Of a stretch of 64,000 nt of DNA, positions 55,254 to 64,000 are shown one piece after another. The notes below the pieces were generated by a model that worked only from the letters and a program-made list of their open reading frames with translations, ran no database searches and was not told where the DNA came from. Made by a program: the position numbers and the translations under genes. This DNA comes from Flavobacteriaceae bacterium (GTDB taxonomy: Bacteria; Bacteroidota; Bacteroidia; Flavobacteriales; Flavobacteriaceae). The stretch is from contig JAGYJA010000003.1 in the NCBI GenBank assembly GCA_018402385.1, positions 202,236 through 266,235 on the forward strand, read 5' to 3'. Position 1 is the stretch's first letter. Each line of letters begins with the position of its first letter.

Positions 55254-56465
55254 ATGCTCGAAAAACTCGAAATAGACTATGAAAAAGCCATACTTATTGG
55301 CTTAATCACCCAAAATCAAGATGAAGACAAAGCCATTGAATATCTCGATGAGCTTGAATTCCTAACTTATACTGCCGGCGGTGAAGTGTTAAAACGGTTT
55401 ATGCAAAAAATGCAAAAGCCCAACCCCAAAACATTTATAGGCACCGGTAAACTGGAAGAAGTGAGAAAATTTGTAGAAGAAAACGAAATTGGCGCTACTA
55501 TTTTTGATGACGAGCTCTCCCCTGCCCAGCAAAAGAATATTGAGAAAATATTAAAGTGTAAAATCATTGACCGCACTAATCTGATTCTTGACATTTTTGC
55601 CCAGCGTGCACAAACCAGTTATGCAACCACCCAGGTGGAACTCGCCCAATATGAATACCTCCTCCCTCGTCTTGCCGGTATGTGGACTCACCTTGAACGG
55701 CAACGTGGGGGTATAGGGATGCGCGGACCCGGTGAAACCGAAATCGAAACAGACAGACGTATTGTGCGTGACCGCATTGCCCTTTTAAAAGAAAAACTCA
55801 AAACCATTGACAAGCAAATGGCCGTGCAACGCGGTAATCGTGGCGCATTAGTAAGGGTTGCTTTAGTAGGCTACACCAATGTGGGAAAATCAACTTTGAT
55901 GAACGCCATCAGCAAGTCTGAAGTCTTTGCCGAAAACAAACTCTTTGCCACGCTAGACACTACTGTTAGAAAAGTAGTCATTGGAAACCTTCCTTTTTTA
56001 TTGACAGACACTGTGGGATTTATAAGAAAATTACCCACCCAATTGGTAGAATCCTTTAAAAGCACCCTCGACGAAGTGCGTGAAGCCGATTTATTATTAC
56101 ACGTGGTTGACATTTCTCACCCCAATTTTGAAGATCATATCCACTCCGTCCATCAAACACTTGACGAAATTGACGGACGGGACAAGCCCATACTAATGGT
56201 ATTTAACAAAGTAGATGCCTACCAACCGGAAACTATTGACGAAGATGATTTAGTAACCGAAAAAACCGATGCCCATAAAACCCTTGAAGATTGGAAAAAC
56301 ACCTGGATGAACAGAGTAAATGGTGAAGCCGTTTTCATTTCAGCTACTGAAAAAACCAACTTGGAGGAATTCAGAAAAAAAGTATATGAAAAAGTGAGGG
56401 AATTGCACATACAACGATTTCCATACAATAACTTTCTCTATCCTGATTATAGTGAGGAGATGTAA
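55254..56465 (+). CDS. hflX: Ribosome-associated GTPase HflX
   Basis: A 403-residue GTPase that splits stalled or hibernating 70S ribosomes. The N-terminal HflX domain (residues about 1-190) shows the family's GTGKLEEVRKFV and QVELAQYEYLLPRL segments plus the GGIGMRGPGETEIETDRR loop. The G domain has G1 GYTNVGKST, G3 DTVGF and G4 NKVD. It acts on ribosomes in the cytosol, a role related to that of the hpf gene at 2.7 kb. Monocistronic, with a weak hairpin after it. Confidence 0.95.
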   Translation: MLEKLEIDYEKAILIGLITQNQDEDKAIEYLDELEFLTYTAGGEVLKRFMQKMQKPNPKTFIGTGKLEEVRKFVEENEIGATIFDDELSPAQQKNIEKILKCKIIDRTNLILDIFAQRAQTSYATTQVELAQYEYLLPRLAGMWTHLERQRGGIGMRGPGETEIETDRRIVRDRIALLKEKLKTIDKQMAVQRGNRGALVRVALVGYTNVGKSTLMNAISKSEVFAENKLFATLDTTVRKVVIGNLPFLLTDTVGFIRKLPTQLVESFKSTLDEVREADLLLHVVDISHPNFEDHIHSVHQTLDEIDGRDKPILMVFNKVDAYQPETIDEDDLVTEKTDAHKTLEDWKNTWMNRVNGEAVFISATEKTNLEEFRKKVYEKVRELHIQRFPYNNFLYPDYSEEM

Positions 56466-56487
56466 ACCTGTAACCTATTTTTAAATT

Positions 56488-56507
56488 TCACTTACTGTAA
56501 AGAGTGA
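56488..56507 (+). terminator. Weak hairpin after hflX
   Basis: A 5-bp stem (TCACT and AGTGA) with a 10-nt loop and a short T-run. A poor terminator between convergent genes. Confidence 0.3.
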
Positions 56508-56525
56508 TTTTATCCCCCTTCTCAC

Positions 56526-57449
56526 TTATATATTAGTAAGAATAACACTGGAATCCTTTACTTCCATTTTAACTTCTTTTCCCATTGTCAATGCAATATT
56601 ATTTTCCATATGCCCCGCAGGGAAGTCAAAACAGACAGGAAAATTATATACGGTAATAGTTTCACTAACTATTTCTCTAGCCGTTTTCCCGAAAGGATTA
56701 TCGGTTTTAAAACCAAAAGCCTTTGTATTGTCACGCATAGCATTCATTCCGCCCACAATCAAGCCGGAAAGTTGTTCAAAAAAGCCGTTGCGTTTTAGGT
56801 TTTGCATCATTCGGTCAATATGGTAGAGGTATTCATCCAGGTCTTCTATAAATAAGATTTTTCCTTTGGTATCAATTGCAGAAGGGCTTCCGCAAAGGGA
56901 ATACAAGACAGAGAGGTTACCTCCCACTAGTTGCCCTTTGGCAATCCCTTGCCTAAAAAAAGTATTTTGAATTTCATATTTTATTATGTGCGATTTTCCA
57001 AAAAGGGCATTGCGAAGCGTGCTGCGGGTCATGCTTGTTTTTTTTGTGATTTCTAAGGCCATTTCAGCGTGAATCGTCTTAAAACCAAGATTATGAAGGT
57101 GACTATGCAATACTGTTACATCGCTATAACCAATAATCCATTTGGGCCTTTTATTGAAATTTGAAAAATCAAGTTGGTCAATAATGCGCACCGTTCCATA
57201 TCCACCACGAGCACACCAAATCGCTTTGATTTCCGGATTGTCAAGCTGGTGCTGCAAATCGCTTACGCGTAAAGCGTCACTCCCCGCAAACTGATTTTCT
57301 TCTGCACCTATGGTTTTTCCAACAACAGCTTTCAAACCCCATGATTTTAATAAGTCCATGGCAGGCTTTAATTCCTCTACAGAAATTTTGCGTGCCGTTG
57401 AAACAAGAGCCACCTGATCGCCTTTTATGAGATATTCCGGTCTATTCAT
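56526..57449 (-). CDS. LD-carboxypeptidase (peptidase family S66)
   Basis: A 307-residue serine peptidase that trims D-Ala from recycled muropeptides between L- and D-residues. The N-terminal core carries the nucleophile Ser in GYSDVTVLH (about residue 107). The catalytic Glu is in FIEDLDEYLYHIDRM, and the His in DFPAGHMENN. No signal peptide is seen, as expected for a cytosolic recycling enzyme. Its start overlaps the end of the upstream lipoprotein gene by 8 nt. Confidence 0.9.
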   Translation of the reverse strand: MNRPEYLIKGDQVALVSTARKISVEELKPAMDLLKSWGLKAVVGKTIGAEENQFAGSDALRVSDLQHQLDNPEIKAIWCARGGYGTVRIIDQLDFSNFNKRPKWIIGYSDVTVLHSHLHNLGFKTIHAEMALEITKKTSMTRSTLRNALFGKSHIIKYEIQNTFFRQGIAKGQLVGGNLSVLYSLCGSPSAIDTKGKILFIEDLDEYLYHIDRMMQNLKRNGFFEQLSGLIVGGMNAMRDNTKAFGFKTDNPFGKTAREIVSETITVYNFPVCFDFPAGHMENNIALTMGKEVKMEVKDSSVILTNI

Positions 57450-58062
57450 TTCCTAAGTGATAAATAATTTGACCCACAGTTAAATTCAATTCCTTTAATT
57501 CTGCTCCTGATGGGTTGATAATATTGTCGCCAACAAATTTTGGTTTGGGCTGTTTTGAGGGTTTCAAAAAAACCTGCAATTTACTACCTTCAAGTTTTCC
57601 ACCATTCCAGTCCACAGCCCCGCTGTAATCCCAACCAAAACCATATACCTTTATGGGTTTTCCATTGCGCGCAATTAGTTCTTCATACGTTGTACCAATT
57701 GCAATCGCTTTTTCAGACCTCCAGTCACCATCATTTGAAAAATAAACCTGATGCAACTTTTTCCTTTCAGGCGAGACCCAGATTAAATGAATTTCATTTT
57801 TTGTATTGGGGTACAAAATGGTGTATGCACGTTCAACAGTGCCTTCTTCAAACATGCCCACTCCTTCTTTAAGTTTGGCATCAGGATAGTTTTTGAGAAG
57901 GGATTTTTTAGAATTTGTGTTTGCAATTTTTTCAACAAAAAAGCTTTTTGGATTTGATTTGTTGGTTGTGCTTATTTGTGCACCAGTGACATTGGTGGTC
58001 TCTTTTTTCCCTTTACAGGAAATTAAAACACACAGGACTCCTATAAGTATGATCTTTTTCAT
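57442..58062 (-). CDS. Lipoprotein of unknown function, upstream of LD-carboxypeptidase
   Basis: A 206-residue lipoprotein from ATG 58062 (MKKIILIGVLCVLISC). The mature protein has a small alpha/beta domain with a conserved-looking EEGTVERAYTILYPNTKNE region, a WVSPERK strand, and an end with TVGQIIYHLGNE. No family is recognised. The frame is open upstream to 58188, but that extension lacks a signal peptide. It overlaps the S66 peptidase gene by 8 nt, suggesting a cell-wall-related role (inference). Confidence 0.75.
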   Translation of the reverse strand: MKKIILIGVLCVLISCKGKKETTNVTGAQISTTNKSNPKSFFVEKIANTNSKKSLLKNYPDAKLKEGVGMFEEGTVERAYTILYPNTKNEIHLIWVSPERKKLHQVYFSNDGDWRSEKAIAIGTTYEELIARNGKPIKVYGFGWDYSGAVDWNGGKLEGSKLQVFLKPSKQPKPKFVGDNIINPSGAELKELNLTVGQIIYHLGNE

Positions 58063-58152
58063 TTGGGGGTTGTTTTCTATAAAATTAGATAAAAATCCCC
58101 ATTTAGAAATTCCCTTTTGCAATAAATTAACGCGAAATAGCTTTGTGTTGCT

Positions 58153-58160
58153 TACATTTG
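58153..58160 (+). promoter_or_regulatory. -7 promoter element of metG (TACATTTG)
   Basis: A perfect TAnnTTTG match 20 nt upstream of the metG start. Confidence 0.6.
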
Positions 58161-58180
58161 TACCACTAAAATGAGCTTTC

Positions 58181-60238
58181 ATGACCACACCAAAACGTTA
58201 TACTATCACCGCAGCCTTGCCATATACTAACGGGCCCATTCACATTGGCCATTTGGCGGGAGTTTATGTTCCGTCTGATATTTATGCACGCTATTTGCGC
58301 ATGCAGGGAAAAGATGTAGCTTTCATTTGCGGAAGTGATGAACACGGTGTGGCCATCCCCATGAAAGCCAAAAAAGAAGGTGTCTCCCCTCAGGAAGTCA
58401 TTGATAAATACCATCGCATTATCAAGCAATCGTTTGTGGATTTCGGGATCACCTTTGATAATTATTCACGCACTTCGGCAAAAATCCATCACGAAACCGC
58501 TTCAGAATTCTTTAAAAAGCTCCACAGTGAAGGAAAGTTCATTGAAGAAGTCACCGAACAATTATATGACCCCGAAGCAGACCAGTTTCTCGCCGATCGT
58601 TTCGTTACCGGAACCTGCCCGAAATGCGGTCACGATGAAGCCTATGGCGACCAATGCGAAAAATGCGGAACTTCTCTGAATGCTACAGACCTCATCAATC
58701 CAAAATCTACCATCACAGGAGCCGTGCCTATATTGAAAAAAACCAAGCACTGGTTTCTACCTTTGGAAAACTATGAAGATTTCCTAAAAGAATGGATACT
58801 GCTAGGTCATAAAAAAGACTGGAAACCCAATGTGTATGGACAAGTAAAATCATGGATTGATGATGGTTTGCGGCCACGTGCTGTCACCCGTGACCTGGAC
58901 TGGGGCATCCCCGTTCCTGTGGAAGGTGCAGAAGGAAAAGTACTATATGTTTGGTTTGATGCGCCCATCGGTTATATTTCGTCCACTAAAGAATGGGCTG
59001 CCCGTGAAGGAAAAGACTGGGAACCTTATTGGAAAAGTGACGACACCAAACTGGTGCATTTTATCGGCAAAGACAACATTGTCTTTCATTGCATCATTTT
59101 CCCGGCTATGCTCAAGGCGCAAGGTAGCTACATTTTGCCAGACAATGTGCCCGCTAACGAATTTCTGAATCTGGAAGGCAACAAACTCTCCACATCCAAA
59201 AACTGGGCGGTATGGCTGCACGAGTATCTGGAAGATTTCCCAGGGCAACAGGATGTATTGCGCTATACGCTTACGGCAACAGCTCCGGAAACCAAAGACA
59301 ACGATTTTACATGGAAAGACTTTCAAGCGCGAAACAACAATGAATTGGTTGCCATTTTTGGGAATTTTATCAACCGTGTGGCGGTTTTGACCCATAAATA
59401 TTATGAGGGTCATGTTCCTGAACCTTCCGAGTTAAGGGAAATTGACATCCAAACCCTGAATGAAATGAAAGCCTATCCGGATGTAATTGGCAGTTCCATT
59501 GAGCGTTACCGTTTTCGCGAAGCACAAGGCGAATTGATGAATCTGGCACGACTTGGAAATAAATACCTCGCCGATGAAGAGCCCTGGAAATCTATCAAAA
59601 CCGACGAAGAGCGGACTAAAACCGTAATGTATGTCGCCCTACAAATCGCAGGTGCTTTAGCTGTTTTAAGCGAGCCGTTTTTGCCGTTTACTTCAAAAAA
59701 ATTAAAAACCATTTTAAACTATGATACTGAAAACTGGGGTACACTGAAGTCTCTGGAAACCGGTCATCAAATTCGTCAAGCCGAATTGCTTTTCTCCAAA
59801 ATAGAAGACGAGCAAATACAGCTACAACTTGACAAATTGGAGGCCACTAAAGCATCCAATAAAAGTGAAAAACAAACAGAAGAAAAACCGAAACTCATGC
59901 CACAAAAGGAAACCATAAACTTTGAAGATTTCACCAAACTCGACATGCGCGTAGGCACCATTATTGAAGCCGAAAAAATGCCCAAAGCCGATAAACTTTT
60001 AGTATTAAAAGTAGATACCGGACTCGATGTGCGCACCGTGGTTTCAGGGATTGCAGAAAGTTTCACTCCTGAAGAAATCATCGGAAAACAAGTCACCATT
60101 CTCATCAATCTGGCTCCCAGAAAACTACGTGGCGTAGAAAGCCAGGGAATGATTTTAATGACTGAAAATGCAGATGGGAAGTTGGCATTCGTGAATCCGG
60201 ATGGAAAGGGTATCGGTAATGGTATGACGATAAATTAG
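58181..60238 (+). CDS. metG: Methionyl-tRNA synthetase
   Basis: A class I synthetase of 685 residues that charges initiator and elongator tRNA-Met. The HIGH motif lies in [14 protein letters not shown] (residues about 16-29). Zinc-knuckle cysteines are in [18 protein letters not shown]. The KMSKS loop appears as KLSTSK. After the alpha-helical anticodon domain, a C-terminal EMAP-II-like tRNA-binding domain (about 585-685; [20 protein letters not shown]) is fused, as usual in bacterial dimeric MetRS. It is divergent from the lipoprotein gene. Confidence 0.98.
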   Translation: MTTPKRYTITAALPYTNGPIHIGHLAGVYVPSDIYARYLRMQGKDVAFICGSDEHGVAIPMKAKKEGVSPQEVIDKYHRIIKQSFVDFGITFDNYSRTSAKIHHETASEFFKKLHSEGKFIEEVTEQLYDPEADQFLADRFVTGTCPKCGHDEAYGDQCEKCGTSLNATDLINPKSTITGAVPILKKTKHWFLPLENYEDFLKEWILLGHKKDWKPNVYGQVKSWIDDGLRPRAVTRDLDWGIPVPVEGAEGKVLYVWFDAPIGYISSTKEWAAREGKDWEPYWKSDDTKLVHFIGKDNIVFHCIIFPAMLKAQGSYILPDNVPANEFLNLEGNKLSTSKNWAVWLHEYLEDFPGQQDVLRYTLTATAPETKDNDFTWKDFQARNNNELVAIFGNFINRVAVLTHKYYEGHVPEPSELREIDIQTLNEMKAYPDVIGSSIERYRFREAQGELMNLARLGNKYLADEEPWKSIKTDEERTKTVMYVALQIAGALAVLSEPFLPFTSKKLKTILNYDTENWGTLKSLETGHQIRQAELLFSKIEDEQIQLQLDKLEATKASNKSEKQTEEKPKLMPQKETINFEDFTKLDMRVGTIIEAEKMPKADKLLVLKVDTGLDVRTVVSGIAESFTPEEIIGKQVTILINLAPRKLRGVESQGMILMTENADGKLAFVNPDGKGIGNGMTIN

Positions 60239-60253
60239 TGTTCAGTTTTATCT

Positions 60254-60322
60254 CCCGCAGATTTCGCAGATGTGCGCAGAAAAACTTATAGAAAATCTGC
60301 AAAGATCAGCGCGATCTGCGGG
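60254..60322. repeat. CGCAGA-type repeat with terminal inverted arms
   Basis: CCCGCAGAT (60254-60262) and ATCTGCGGG (60314-60322) bracket three direct CGCAGA copies (60256, 60265, 60275). This kind of spacer repeat recurs in Bacteroidetes genomes in my memory. It lies between metG and tex. Confidence 0.6.
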
Positions 60323-60363
60323 CTAATTTTCTAGAATGCAATAACAAAAATTGAATATTCTCC

Positions 60364-62493
60364 ATGGAGCAACTCCTCCTCTACATCTCCCAAAATACCC
60401 AACTGCCTACAGGTAGCATAAAAAATACCGTTCAGTTATTGAATGAAGACTGCACCATTCCCTTCATCGCCCGTTACCGAAAGGAGCGCACCGGCAATCT
60501 GGATGAAGTGCAAATTGGTGATATCGTTCAGTTTAAGGACCAATTTGAAGCCCTTGAAAAGCGCAAAGCCAGTATCTTAAAAGCGCTGGAAGAACAAGAA
60601 GTACTAACACCGGAATTGCGCAAGAGCATAGAAAACACCACTGACCTCACCACCCTGGAAGACCTTTACCTTCCCTTCAAAAAAAGCCGGAAAACCAAAG
60701 CCGAAACCGCCCGTAAAAACGGACTGGAACCCCTGGCTAAAATCATCATGGTGCAGAATGCAACAGACCTTGAATCCATTGCTCACAAGTATACAAATGG
60801 TAAAGTCGCTTCAGCGGAAGACGCTCTTGAGGGCGCAAGGCACATCATCGCAGAATGGATCAACGAGCGCTCAGACATAAGAAACACCTTGCGGAAACAG
60901 CTTGAAAACTTTGCGCTAATTACATCTAAAGTAGCCAAAGTCAAAGCCGAAGACGAAAAAGCCCAAAAATACCGCGATTATTTTCAATGGGAAGAAGCTT
61001 TAAAAACGTGTCCGTCACACCGCTTGCTCGCTATTTTGCGTGCAGAAACCGAAGGATTCATCAAAGTAAAAATTGAAATTGACGAGGAAAAAGCCATTTC
61101 AGCCATTGAAAGAAGAATCATCAAATCGCAAAATGAATGTGCAGAACAGATTGAACTCGCCATCAAAGACAGTTACAAACGCCTGCTCTTCCCGGCCCTA
61201 TCAAATGAACGCCTGAATGCTGCCAAAGAAGCTGCAGACGATACTGCAATTTCAGTGTTTGCTAAGAACCTTCAGCAGTTGTTGCTTGGCGCGCCGCTGG
61301 GTGAAAAACGCATTATGGCGATTGACCCGGGTTTCAGGACAGGTTGTAAAGTGGTATGTCTGGACGCACAAGGCAACCTCAAGCACAACGAAACCATTTT
61401 TCCGCACGCACCTCAAAATGATGAAAAGGGTGCCATCAAAAAAATTAGTTCGCTGGCCGATGCTCATAAAATCGAAGCCATCGCCATCGGTAACGGCACC
61501 GCTTCCCGAGAAACGGAGCGGCTCATCAGAAAAATCCAATTTAAGAATACTATTCAGGTGTTTGTGGTTAGCGAAGCGGGAGCTTCCATTTATTCGGCTT
61601 CCAAAATTGCCCGGGAAGAATTTCCAAATTATGATGTGACCGTTCGGGGTGCCGTTTCCATTGGAAGGCGACTTGCCGACCCACTTGCCGAACTGGTAAA
61701 GATCGAAGCCAAGTCCATTGGTGTAGGTCAATACCAGCACGATGTGGATCAAACCAAATTGAAAACAGCTCTTGACCGGGTGGTGGAACGTTGTGTAAAT
61801 TCGGTGGGAGTGAATATCAATACAGCAAGTCGTTCTTTGCTTGCATACGTTTCAGGTGTTGGACCCAAACTGGCAGAAAATATTTTTGCATACCGCGAGG
61901 AAAACGGTGCATTTACCTCCCGAGAGGAAATCAAAAAAGTACCGCGTCTGGGCGGAAAAGCTTTTGAGCAAAGTGCGGGGTTTTTACGCATTAAAAACGG
62001 AAAGAATCCATTGGACAACTCGGCCGTGCATCCTGAGAGTTATGGTTTGGTCAAACAAATGGCCAAGGATTTAAAGAGGGAAGTTTCTGATTTGATTGGA
62101 AATACGGAAGTTTTAAAAAACATTCCGAAGGAAAAATATGTAAGTGAGACTGTGGGTCTGCTAACATTGAAAGACATTATTAACGAACTTGAAAAACCGG
62201 GACTCGACACGCGGGAGCAGGCAAAGGTGTTTACTTTTAACCAAAACATCAAAACCATCAACGACCTGAAAGAAGGCCAATTGTTGCCGGGTATCGTCAA
62301 CAACATTACCAATTTCGGATGTTTTGTGGACATCGGCATCAAAGAAAGCGGCCTCATTCATATCTCCAACCTCGCTGATGGTTTTGTAAGCGATGTCAAT
62401 GCCCACGTGAGTTTGCATCAGCAAATCGTGGTAAAAGTACTGGATGTGGATATAGACCGAAAACGCATACAGTTGAAATTGCATAAGTTATAA
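60364..62493 (+). CDS. Tex family RNA-binding protein (S1 domain)
   Basis: A 709-residue protein of the Tex/YhgF (Spt6-like) family, which binds RNA and affects transcription. The order of domains matches: N-terminal helical Tex_N (FIARYRKERTGNLDE), a YqgF/RNase H-like core near residue 320 (IMAIDPGFRTGCK), two helix-hairpin-helix motifs (LAYVSGVGPKLAENIFAYR, VPRLGGKAFEQSAGFLRI), and a C-terminal S1 domain at about 630-705 (GQLLPGIVNNITNFGCFVDIG). The length is normal. It is flanked on both sides by GC-rich spacer repeats. Confidence 0.95.
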   Translation: MEQLLLYISQNTQLPTGSIKNTVQLLNEDCTIPFIARYRKERTGNLDEVQIGDIVQFKDQFEALEKRKASILKALEEQEVLTPELRKSIENTTDLTTLEDLYLPFKKSRKTKAETARKNGLEPLAKIIMVQNATDLESIAHKYTNGKVASAEDALEGARHIIAEWINERSDIRNTLRKQLENFALITSKVAKVKAEDEKAQKYRDYFQWEEALKTCPSHRLLAILRAETEGFIKVKIEIDEEKAISAIERRIIKSQNECAEQIELAIKDSYKRLLFPALSNERLNAAKEAADDTAISVFAKNLQQLLLGAPLGEKRIMAIDPGFRTGCKVVCLDAQGNLKHNETIFPHAPQNDEKGAIKKISSLADAHKIEAIAIGNGTASRETERLIRKIQFKNTIQVFVVSEAGASIYSASKIAREEFPNYDVTVRGAVSIGRRLADPLAELVKIEAKSIGVGQYQHDVDQTKLKTALDRVVERCVNSVGVNINTASRSLLAYVSGVGPKLAENIFAYREENGAFTSREEIKKVPRLGGKAFEQSAGFLRIKNGKNPLDNSAVHPESYGLVKQMAKDLKREVSDLIGNTEVLKNIPKEKYVSETVGLLTLKDIINELEKPGLDTREQAKVFTFNQNIKTINDLKEGQLLPGIVNNITNFGCFVDIGIKESGLIHISNLADGFVSDVNAHVSLHQQIVVKVLDVDIDRKRIQLKLHKL

Positions 62494-62500
62494 ATAGCAC

Positions 62501-62540
62501 GCGGAGGACGCGGATTAGGCAGATTTTCGCGGATTTTTTG
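62501..62540. repeat. GCGGA-type spacer repeat downstream of tex
   Basis: GCGGA copies at 62501, 62510 and 62529, in the pattern GCGGATT...TTCGCGGATT. It seems to belong to the same general repeat style as the element upstream of tex. Confidence 0.45.
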
Positions 62541-62559
62541 TCGGCATTAAAAATATAAA

Positions 62560-63465
62560 ATGCTCAAAATAGCTTACCATCCTATTTACAAACACCCACT
62601 CCCGGAAGGACACCGGTTCCCTATGGACAAATATGAATTGATTCCGCAGCAATTGTTGCACGAAGGAACGTGTACTGCTGAAAATTTTTTTGAACCCGGA
62701 GCTGCAGATGAAGCGCACATTTTGGCGGTACACACCCAAGAATACCTTAATCACCTTAAAAACCAAACATTAAGTAAAAGTGCGGCGCGAAAAATAGGTT
62801 TTCCTTTAAGTGAAACTTTGGTGAAAAGGGAAAGTATCATCACACAGGGAACCATTCAGGCCAGTGAGTATGCCTTGAAATATGGTATTGCCATGAACAT
62901 CGCCGGCGGTACACACCACGCATATACCAATCGCGGTGAAGGGTTTTGTCTGTATAACGATCAGGCGATTGGGGCTCGGTATTTATTAAATAAAGGGTTG
63001 GCTAAAAAGATACTCATCGTCGATCTCGACGTGCATCAAGGCAACGGTACCGCTGAAATTTTTCAAGAAGATCCTTCGGTATTTACATTCACTATGCACG
63101 GTGCCGGAAACTATCCGTTTCAGAAGGAAAAATCAGATTTGGATATTGCTTTGCCTGATGGAACGAGTGATACTGTCTATCTAAAAACCCTGAAAGAAAC
63201 CCTTCCAAAGTTGATTGAAGAACAACAACCCGATTTTATTTACTATCTCTGTGGCGTGGATATTTTGGAAAGTGACAAGCTAGGAAGGCTCAGCTGCACT
63301 ATTGATGGTTGTAAAGAACGGGACCGTTATGTATTACAAACCTGCCAGGACCATAAAATTCCAGTTATGTGCAGCATGGGTGGCGGTTATTCACCGGATC
63401 TTAAAATTATCGTGGAGGCTCATGCCAATACCTACAGGCTGGCACAAGAGATTTATTTTTGGTAA
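62560..63465 (+). CDS. Histone deacetylase-like amidohydrolase (AcuC/HDAC family)
   Basis: A 301-residue zinc hydrolase of the arginase/deacetylase fold, which removes acyl groups from lysine or polyamines. The catalytic His pair is in GGTHHAYTNRGEGFC, the zinc ligands Asp and His in VDLDVHQGNGTAEIF, and a later Asp in CGVDILESD. The C-terminal GGGYSP holds the Tyr that stabilises the transition state. The length matches single-domain bacterial HDAC relatives. The natural substrate is unknown. Confidence 0.92.
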   Translation: MLKIAYHPIYKHPLPEGHRFPMDKYELIPQQLLHEGTCTAENFFEPGAADEAHILAVHTQEYLNHLKNQTLSKSAARKIGFPLSETLVKRESIITQGTIQASEYALKYGIAMNIAGGTHHAYTNRGEGFCLYNDQAIGARYLLNKGLAKKILIVDLDVHQGNGTAEIFQEDPSVFTFTMHGAGNYPFQKEKSDLDIALPDGTSDTVYLKTLKETLPKLIEEQQPDFIYYLCGVDILESDKLGRLSCTIDGCKERDRYVLQTCQDHKIPVMCSMGGGYSPDLKIIVEAHANTYRLAQEIYFW

Positions 63466-63466
63466 A

Positions 63467-63498
63467 AAAATCCCGGTACTTAAGCGTCCCGGGATTTT
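63467..63498. terminator. Bidirectional terminator between HDAC-like gene and ssb
   Basis: A 10-bp stem (AAAATCCCGG and complement) with a 12-nt loop and A/T runs on both sides, between convergent genes. Confidence 0.85.
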
Positions 63499-63515
63499 AT
63501 AATATAGGTGCTGTT

Positions 63516-63848
63516 TTATTTGCTAAGCATCAACAGCTCGTTACATAGCACTTCGGTGATGTAGCGTTTGTTACCTTCTTTGTCTTCCCAGTCGCGGGTG
63601 GTGAGTTTGCCTTCTACAGCAATTTCCTGTCCTTTTTTGACATAACCTTCCACGACTTTTACAAGCCCGCCTTTGATGACGACGTTGTGCCAGTCTGTGC
63701 GTTCTACTTTTTTGCCGTCTTTGTCTTTGTAGCTGTCATCTGTTGCCAGGGAGAATTTGGCCATTTTGTTGCCATCGGCGAAGGTAATGATTTCAGGTTC
63801 TTGACCCAATCTTCCAATCAACTGTACTTTGTTTCTAAGTGCGTTCAT
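63516..63848 (-). CDS. ssb: Short single-stranded DNA-binding protein without acidic tail
   Basis: A 110-residue OB-fold protein of the SSB family that binds and protects single-stranded DNA. The fold is clear: MNALRNKVQLIGRLGQEPE, KMAKFSLATDDSY, TDWHNVVIKGGL and GQEIAVEGKLTTRDWEDK. The chain stops right after the OB-fold (CNELLMLSK) and lacks the disordered linker and the acidic Asp-Ile-Pro-Phe-type tail through which SSB recruits partners. It is therefore probably an auxiliary SSB. No -7 box with a perfect match precedes it. Confidence 0.93.
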   Translation of the reverse strand: MNALRNKVQLIGRLGQEPEIITFADGNKMAKFSLATDDSYKDKDGKKVERTDWHNVVIKGGLVKVVEGYVKKGQEIAVEGKLTTRDWEDKEGNKRYITEVLCNELLMLSK

Positions 63849-63970
63849 AATAATAAAATTTAATGTTAAACAGTTAATACATTTTGTTGTTTCGACCTGT
63901 TGGTTTCATTCAACGGTACAAAGATGTGATAGCCTCCAAATTTTATTCGGTTATTATACATTTACTTTCG

Positions 63971-64000
63971 TTTGTAGTCGATTGTAGTCGTTTGTACACG
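63971..64000. repeat. Short tandem TTGTAGTCG repeat at the window end
   Basis: Two exact TTGTAGTCG copies, 10 bp apart, then a degenerate third unit (TTTGTACACG). It is cut by the window edge, so its full extent is unknown. Confidence 0.4.

Noticed and set aside
42577..62493. Horizontal transfer of the more GC-rich genes (mfd, metG, tex)
   Set aside because: These are core genes with ordinary motifs; the mild GC difference is expected for long, conserved housekeeping genes and no mobility gene is present.
63971..64000. CRISPR array from the TTGTAGTCG units
   Set aside because: The units are 10 bp with no spacers between them; no cas gene is visible.

Overview
Organism: the window is an AT-rich chromosomal segment of a member of the Bacteroidetes, most probably a marine-type Flavobacteriaceae. 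Four things point there. Type IX secretion (T9SS) sorting domains of type A and type B sit beside PorP/SprF and PorE-like genes. There is a TonB-dependent receptor with a carboxypeptidase-regulatory N-terminal domain. Lipoprotein signals end in Cys-Ser-Ser-Asp-Asp-Asp. Many genes are preceded by the Bacteroidetes -7 promoter element TAnnTTTG rather than a sigma70 -10 box with a Shine-Dalgarno. I see no tRNA, rRNA, CRISPR array, transposase, integrase or phage gene. Layout: 1-1125 is the end of a NarL-type two-component system. 1126-1609 is an accessory gap with a TACGTA dyad, a -7 box and two tiny membrane-peptide ORFs. 1640-5103 holds a secreted CAP-domain lipoprotein, a cold-shock protein, ribosome hibernation factor and aspS. 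5172-11994 is a tetR-tolC-acrA-acrB RND efflux operon with a clearly readable autoregulated promoter. 12131-17853 holds a polyprenyl diphosphate synthase, a beta-barrel protein and sucAB. 17970-23337 holds an amidohydrolase, an unusual class IV aminotransferase abutting a sulfotransferase-like P-loop protein, tadA and dxs. 23397-31936 holds a T9SS-exported M36 peptidase, dgt, and a lipoprotein/TonB-receptor pair whose lipoprotein signal peptide is out of frame by one base. 32638-38533 holds a PiT phosphate transporter fused to a PhoU-like domain, and nrdBA. 38848-42407 holds lipoproteins, a DUF3109 protein and MarC. 42577-45966 is mfd, carrying a palindromic repeat inside its coding sequence. 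46030-54846 is a five-gene T9SS surface module. 55254-63848 holds hflX, LD-carboxypeptidase, metG, tex, an HDAC-like hydrolase and a short ssb. How the genes work together: most of the window is housekeeping (translation, TCA cycle, isoprenoids, dNTP supply, repair). The accessory layer is envelope biology: drug efflux, TonB uptake, phosphate uptake, and a T9SS adhesin/secretion module in which two surface proteins with type B sorting domains are encoded directly upstream of their probable outer-membrane partners. The strongest candidates for undescribed biology are the T9SS module, the aminotransferase/sulfotransferase-like pair with altered PLP-site residues, the regulatory palindromes upstream of the CAP lipoprotein and the small-peptide locus, and several genes (tetR, dxs, DUF3109, mfd) whose -7 box lies 4-8 nt from the start codon, predicting leaderless or nearly leaderless mRNAs. 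All assignments come from reading the sequence; no database search was run.
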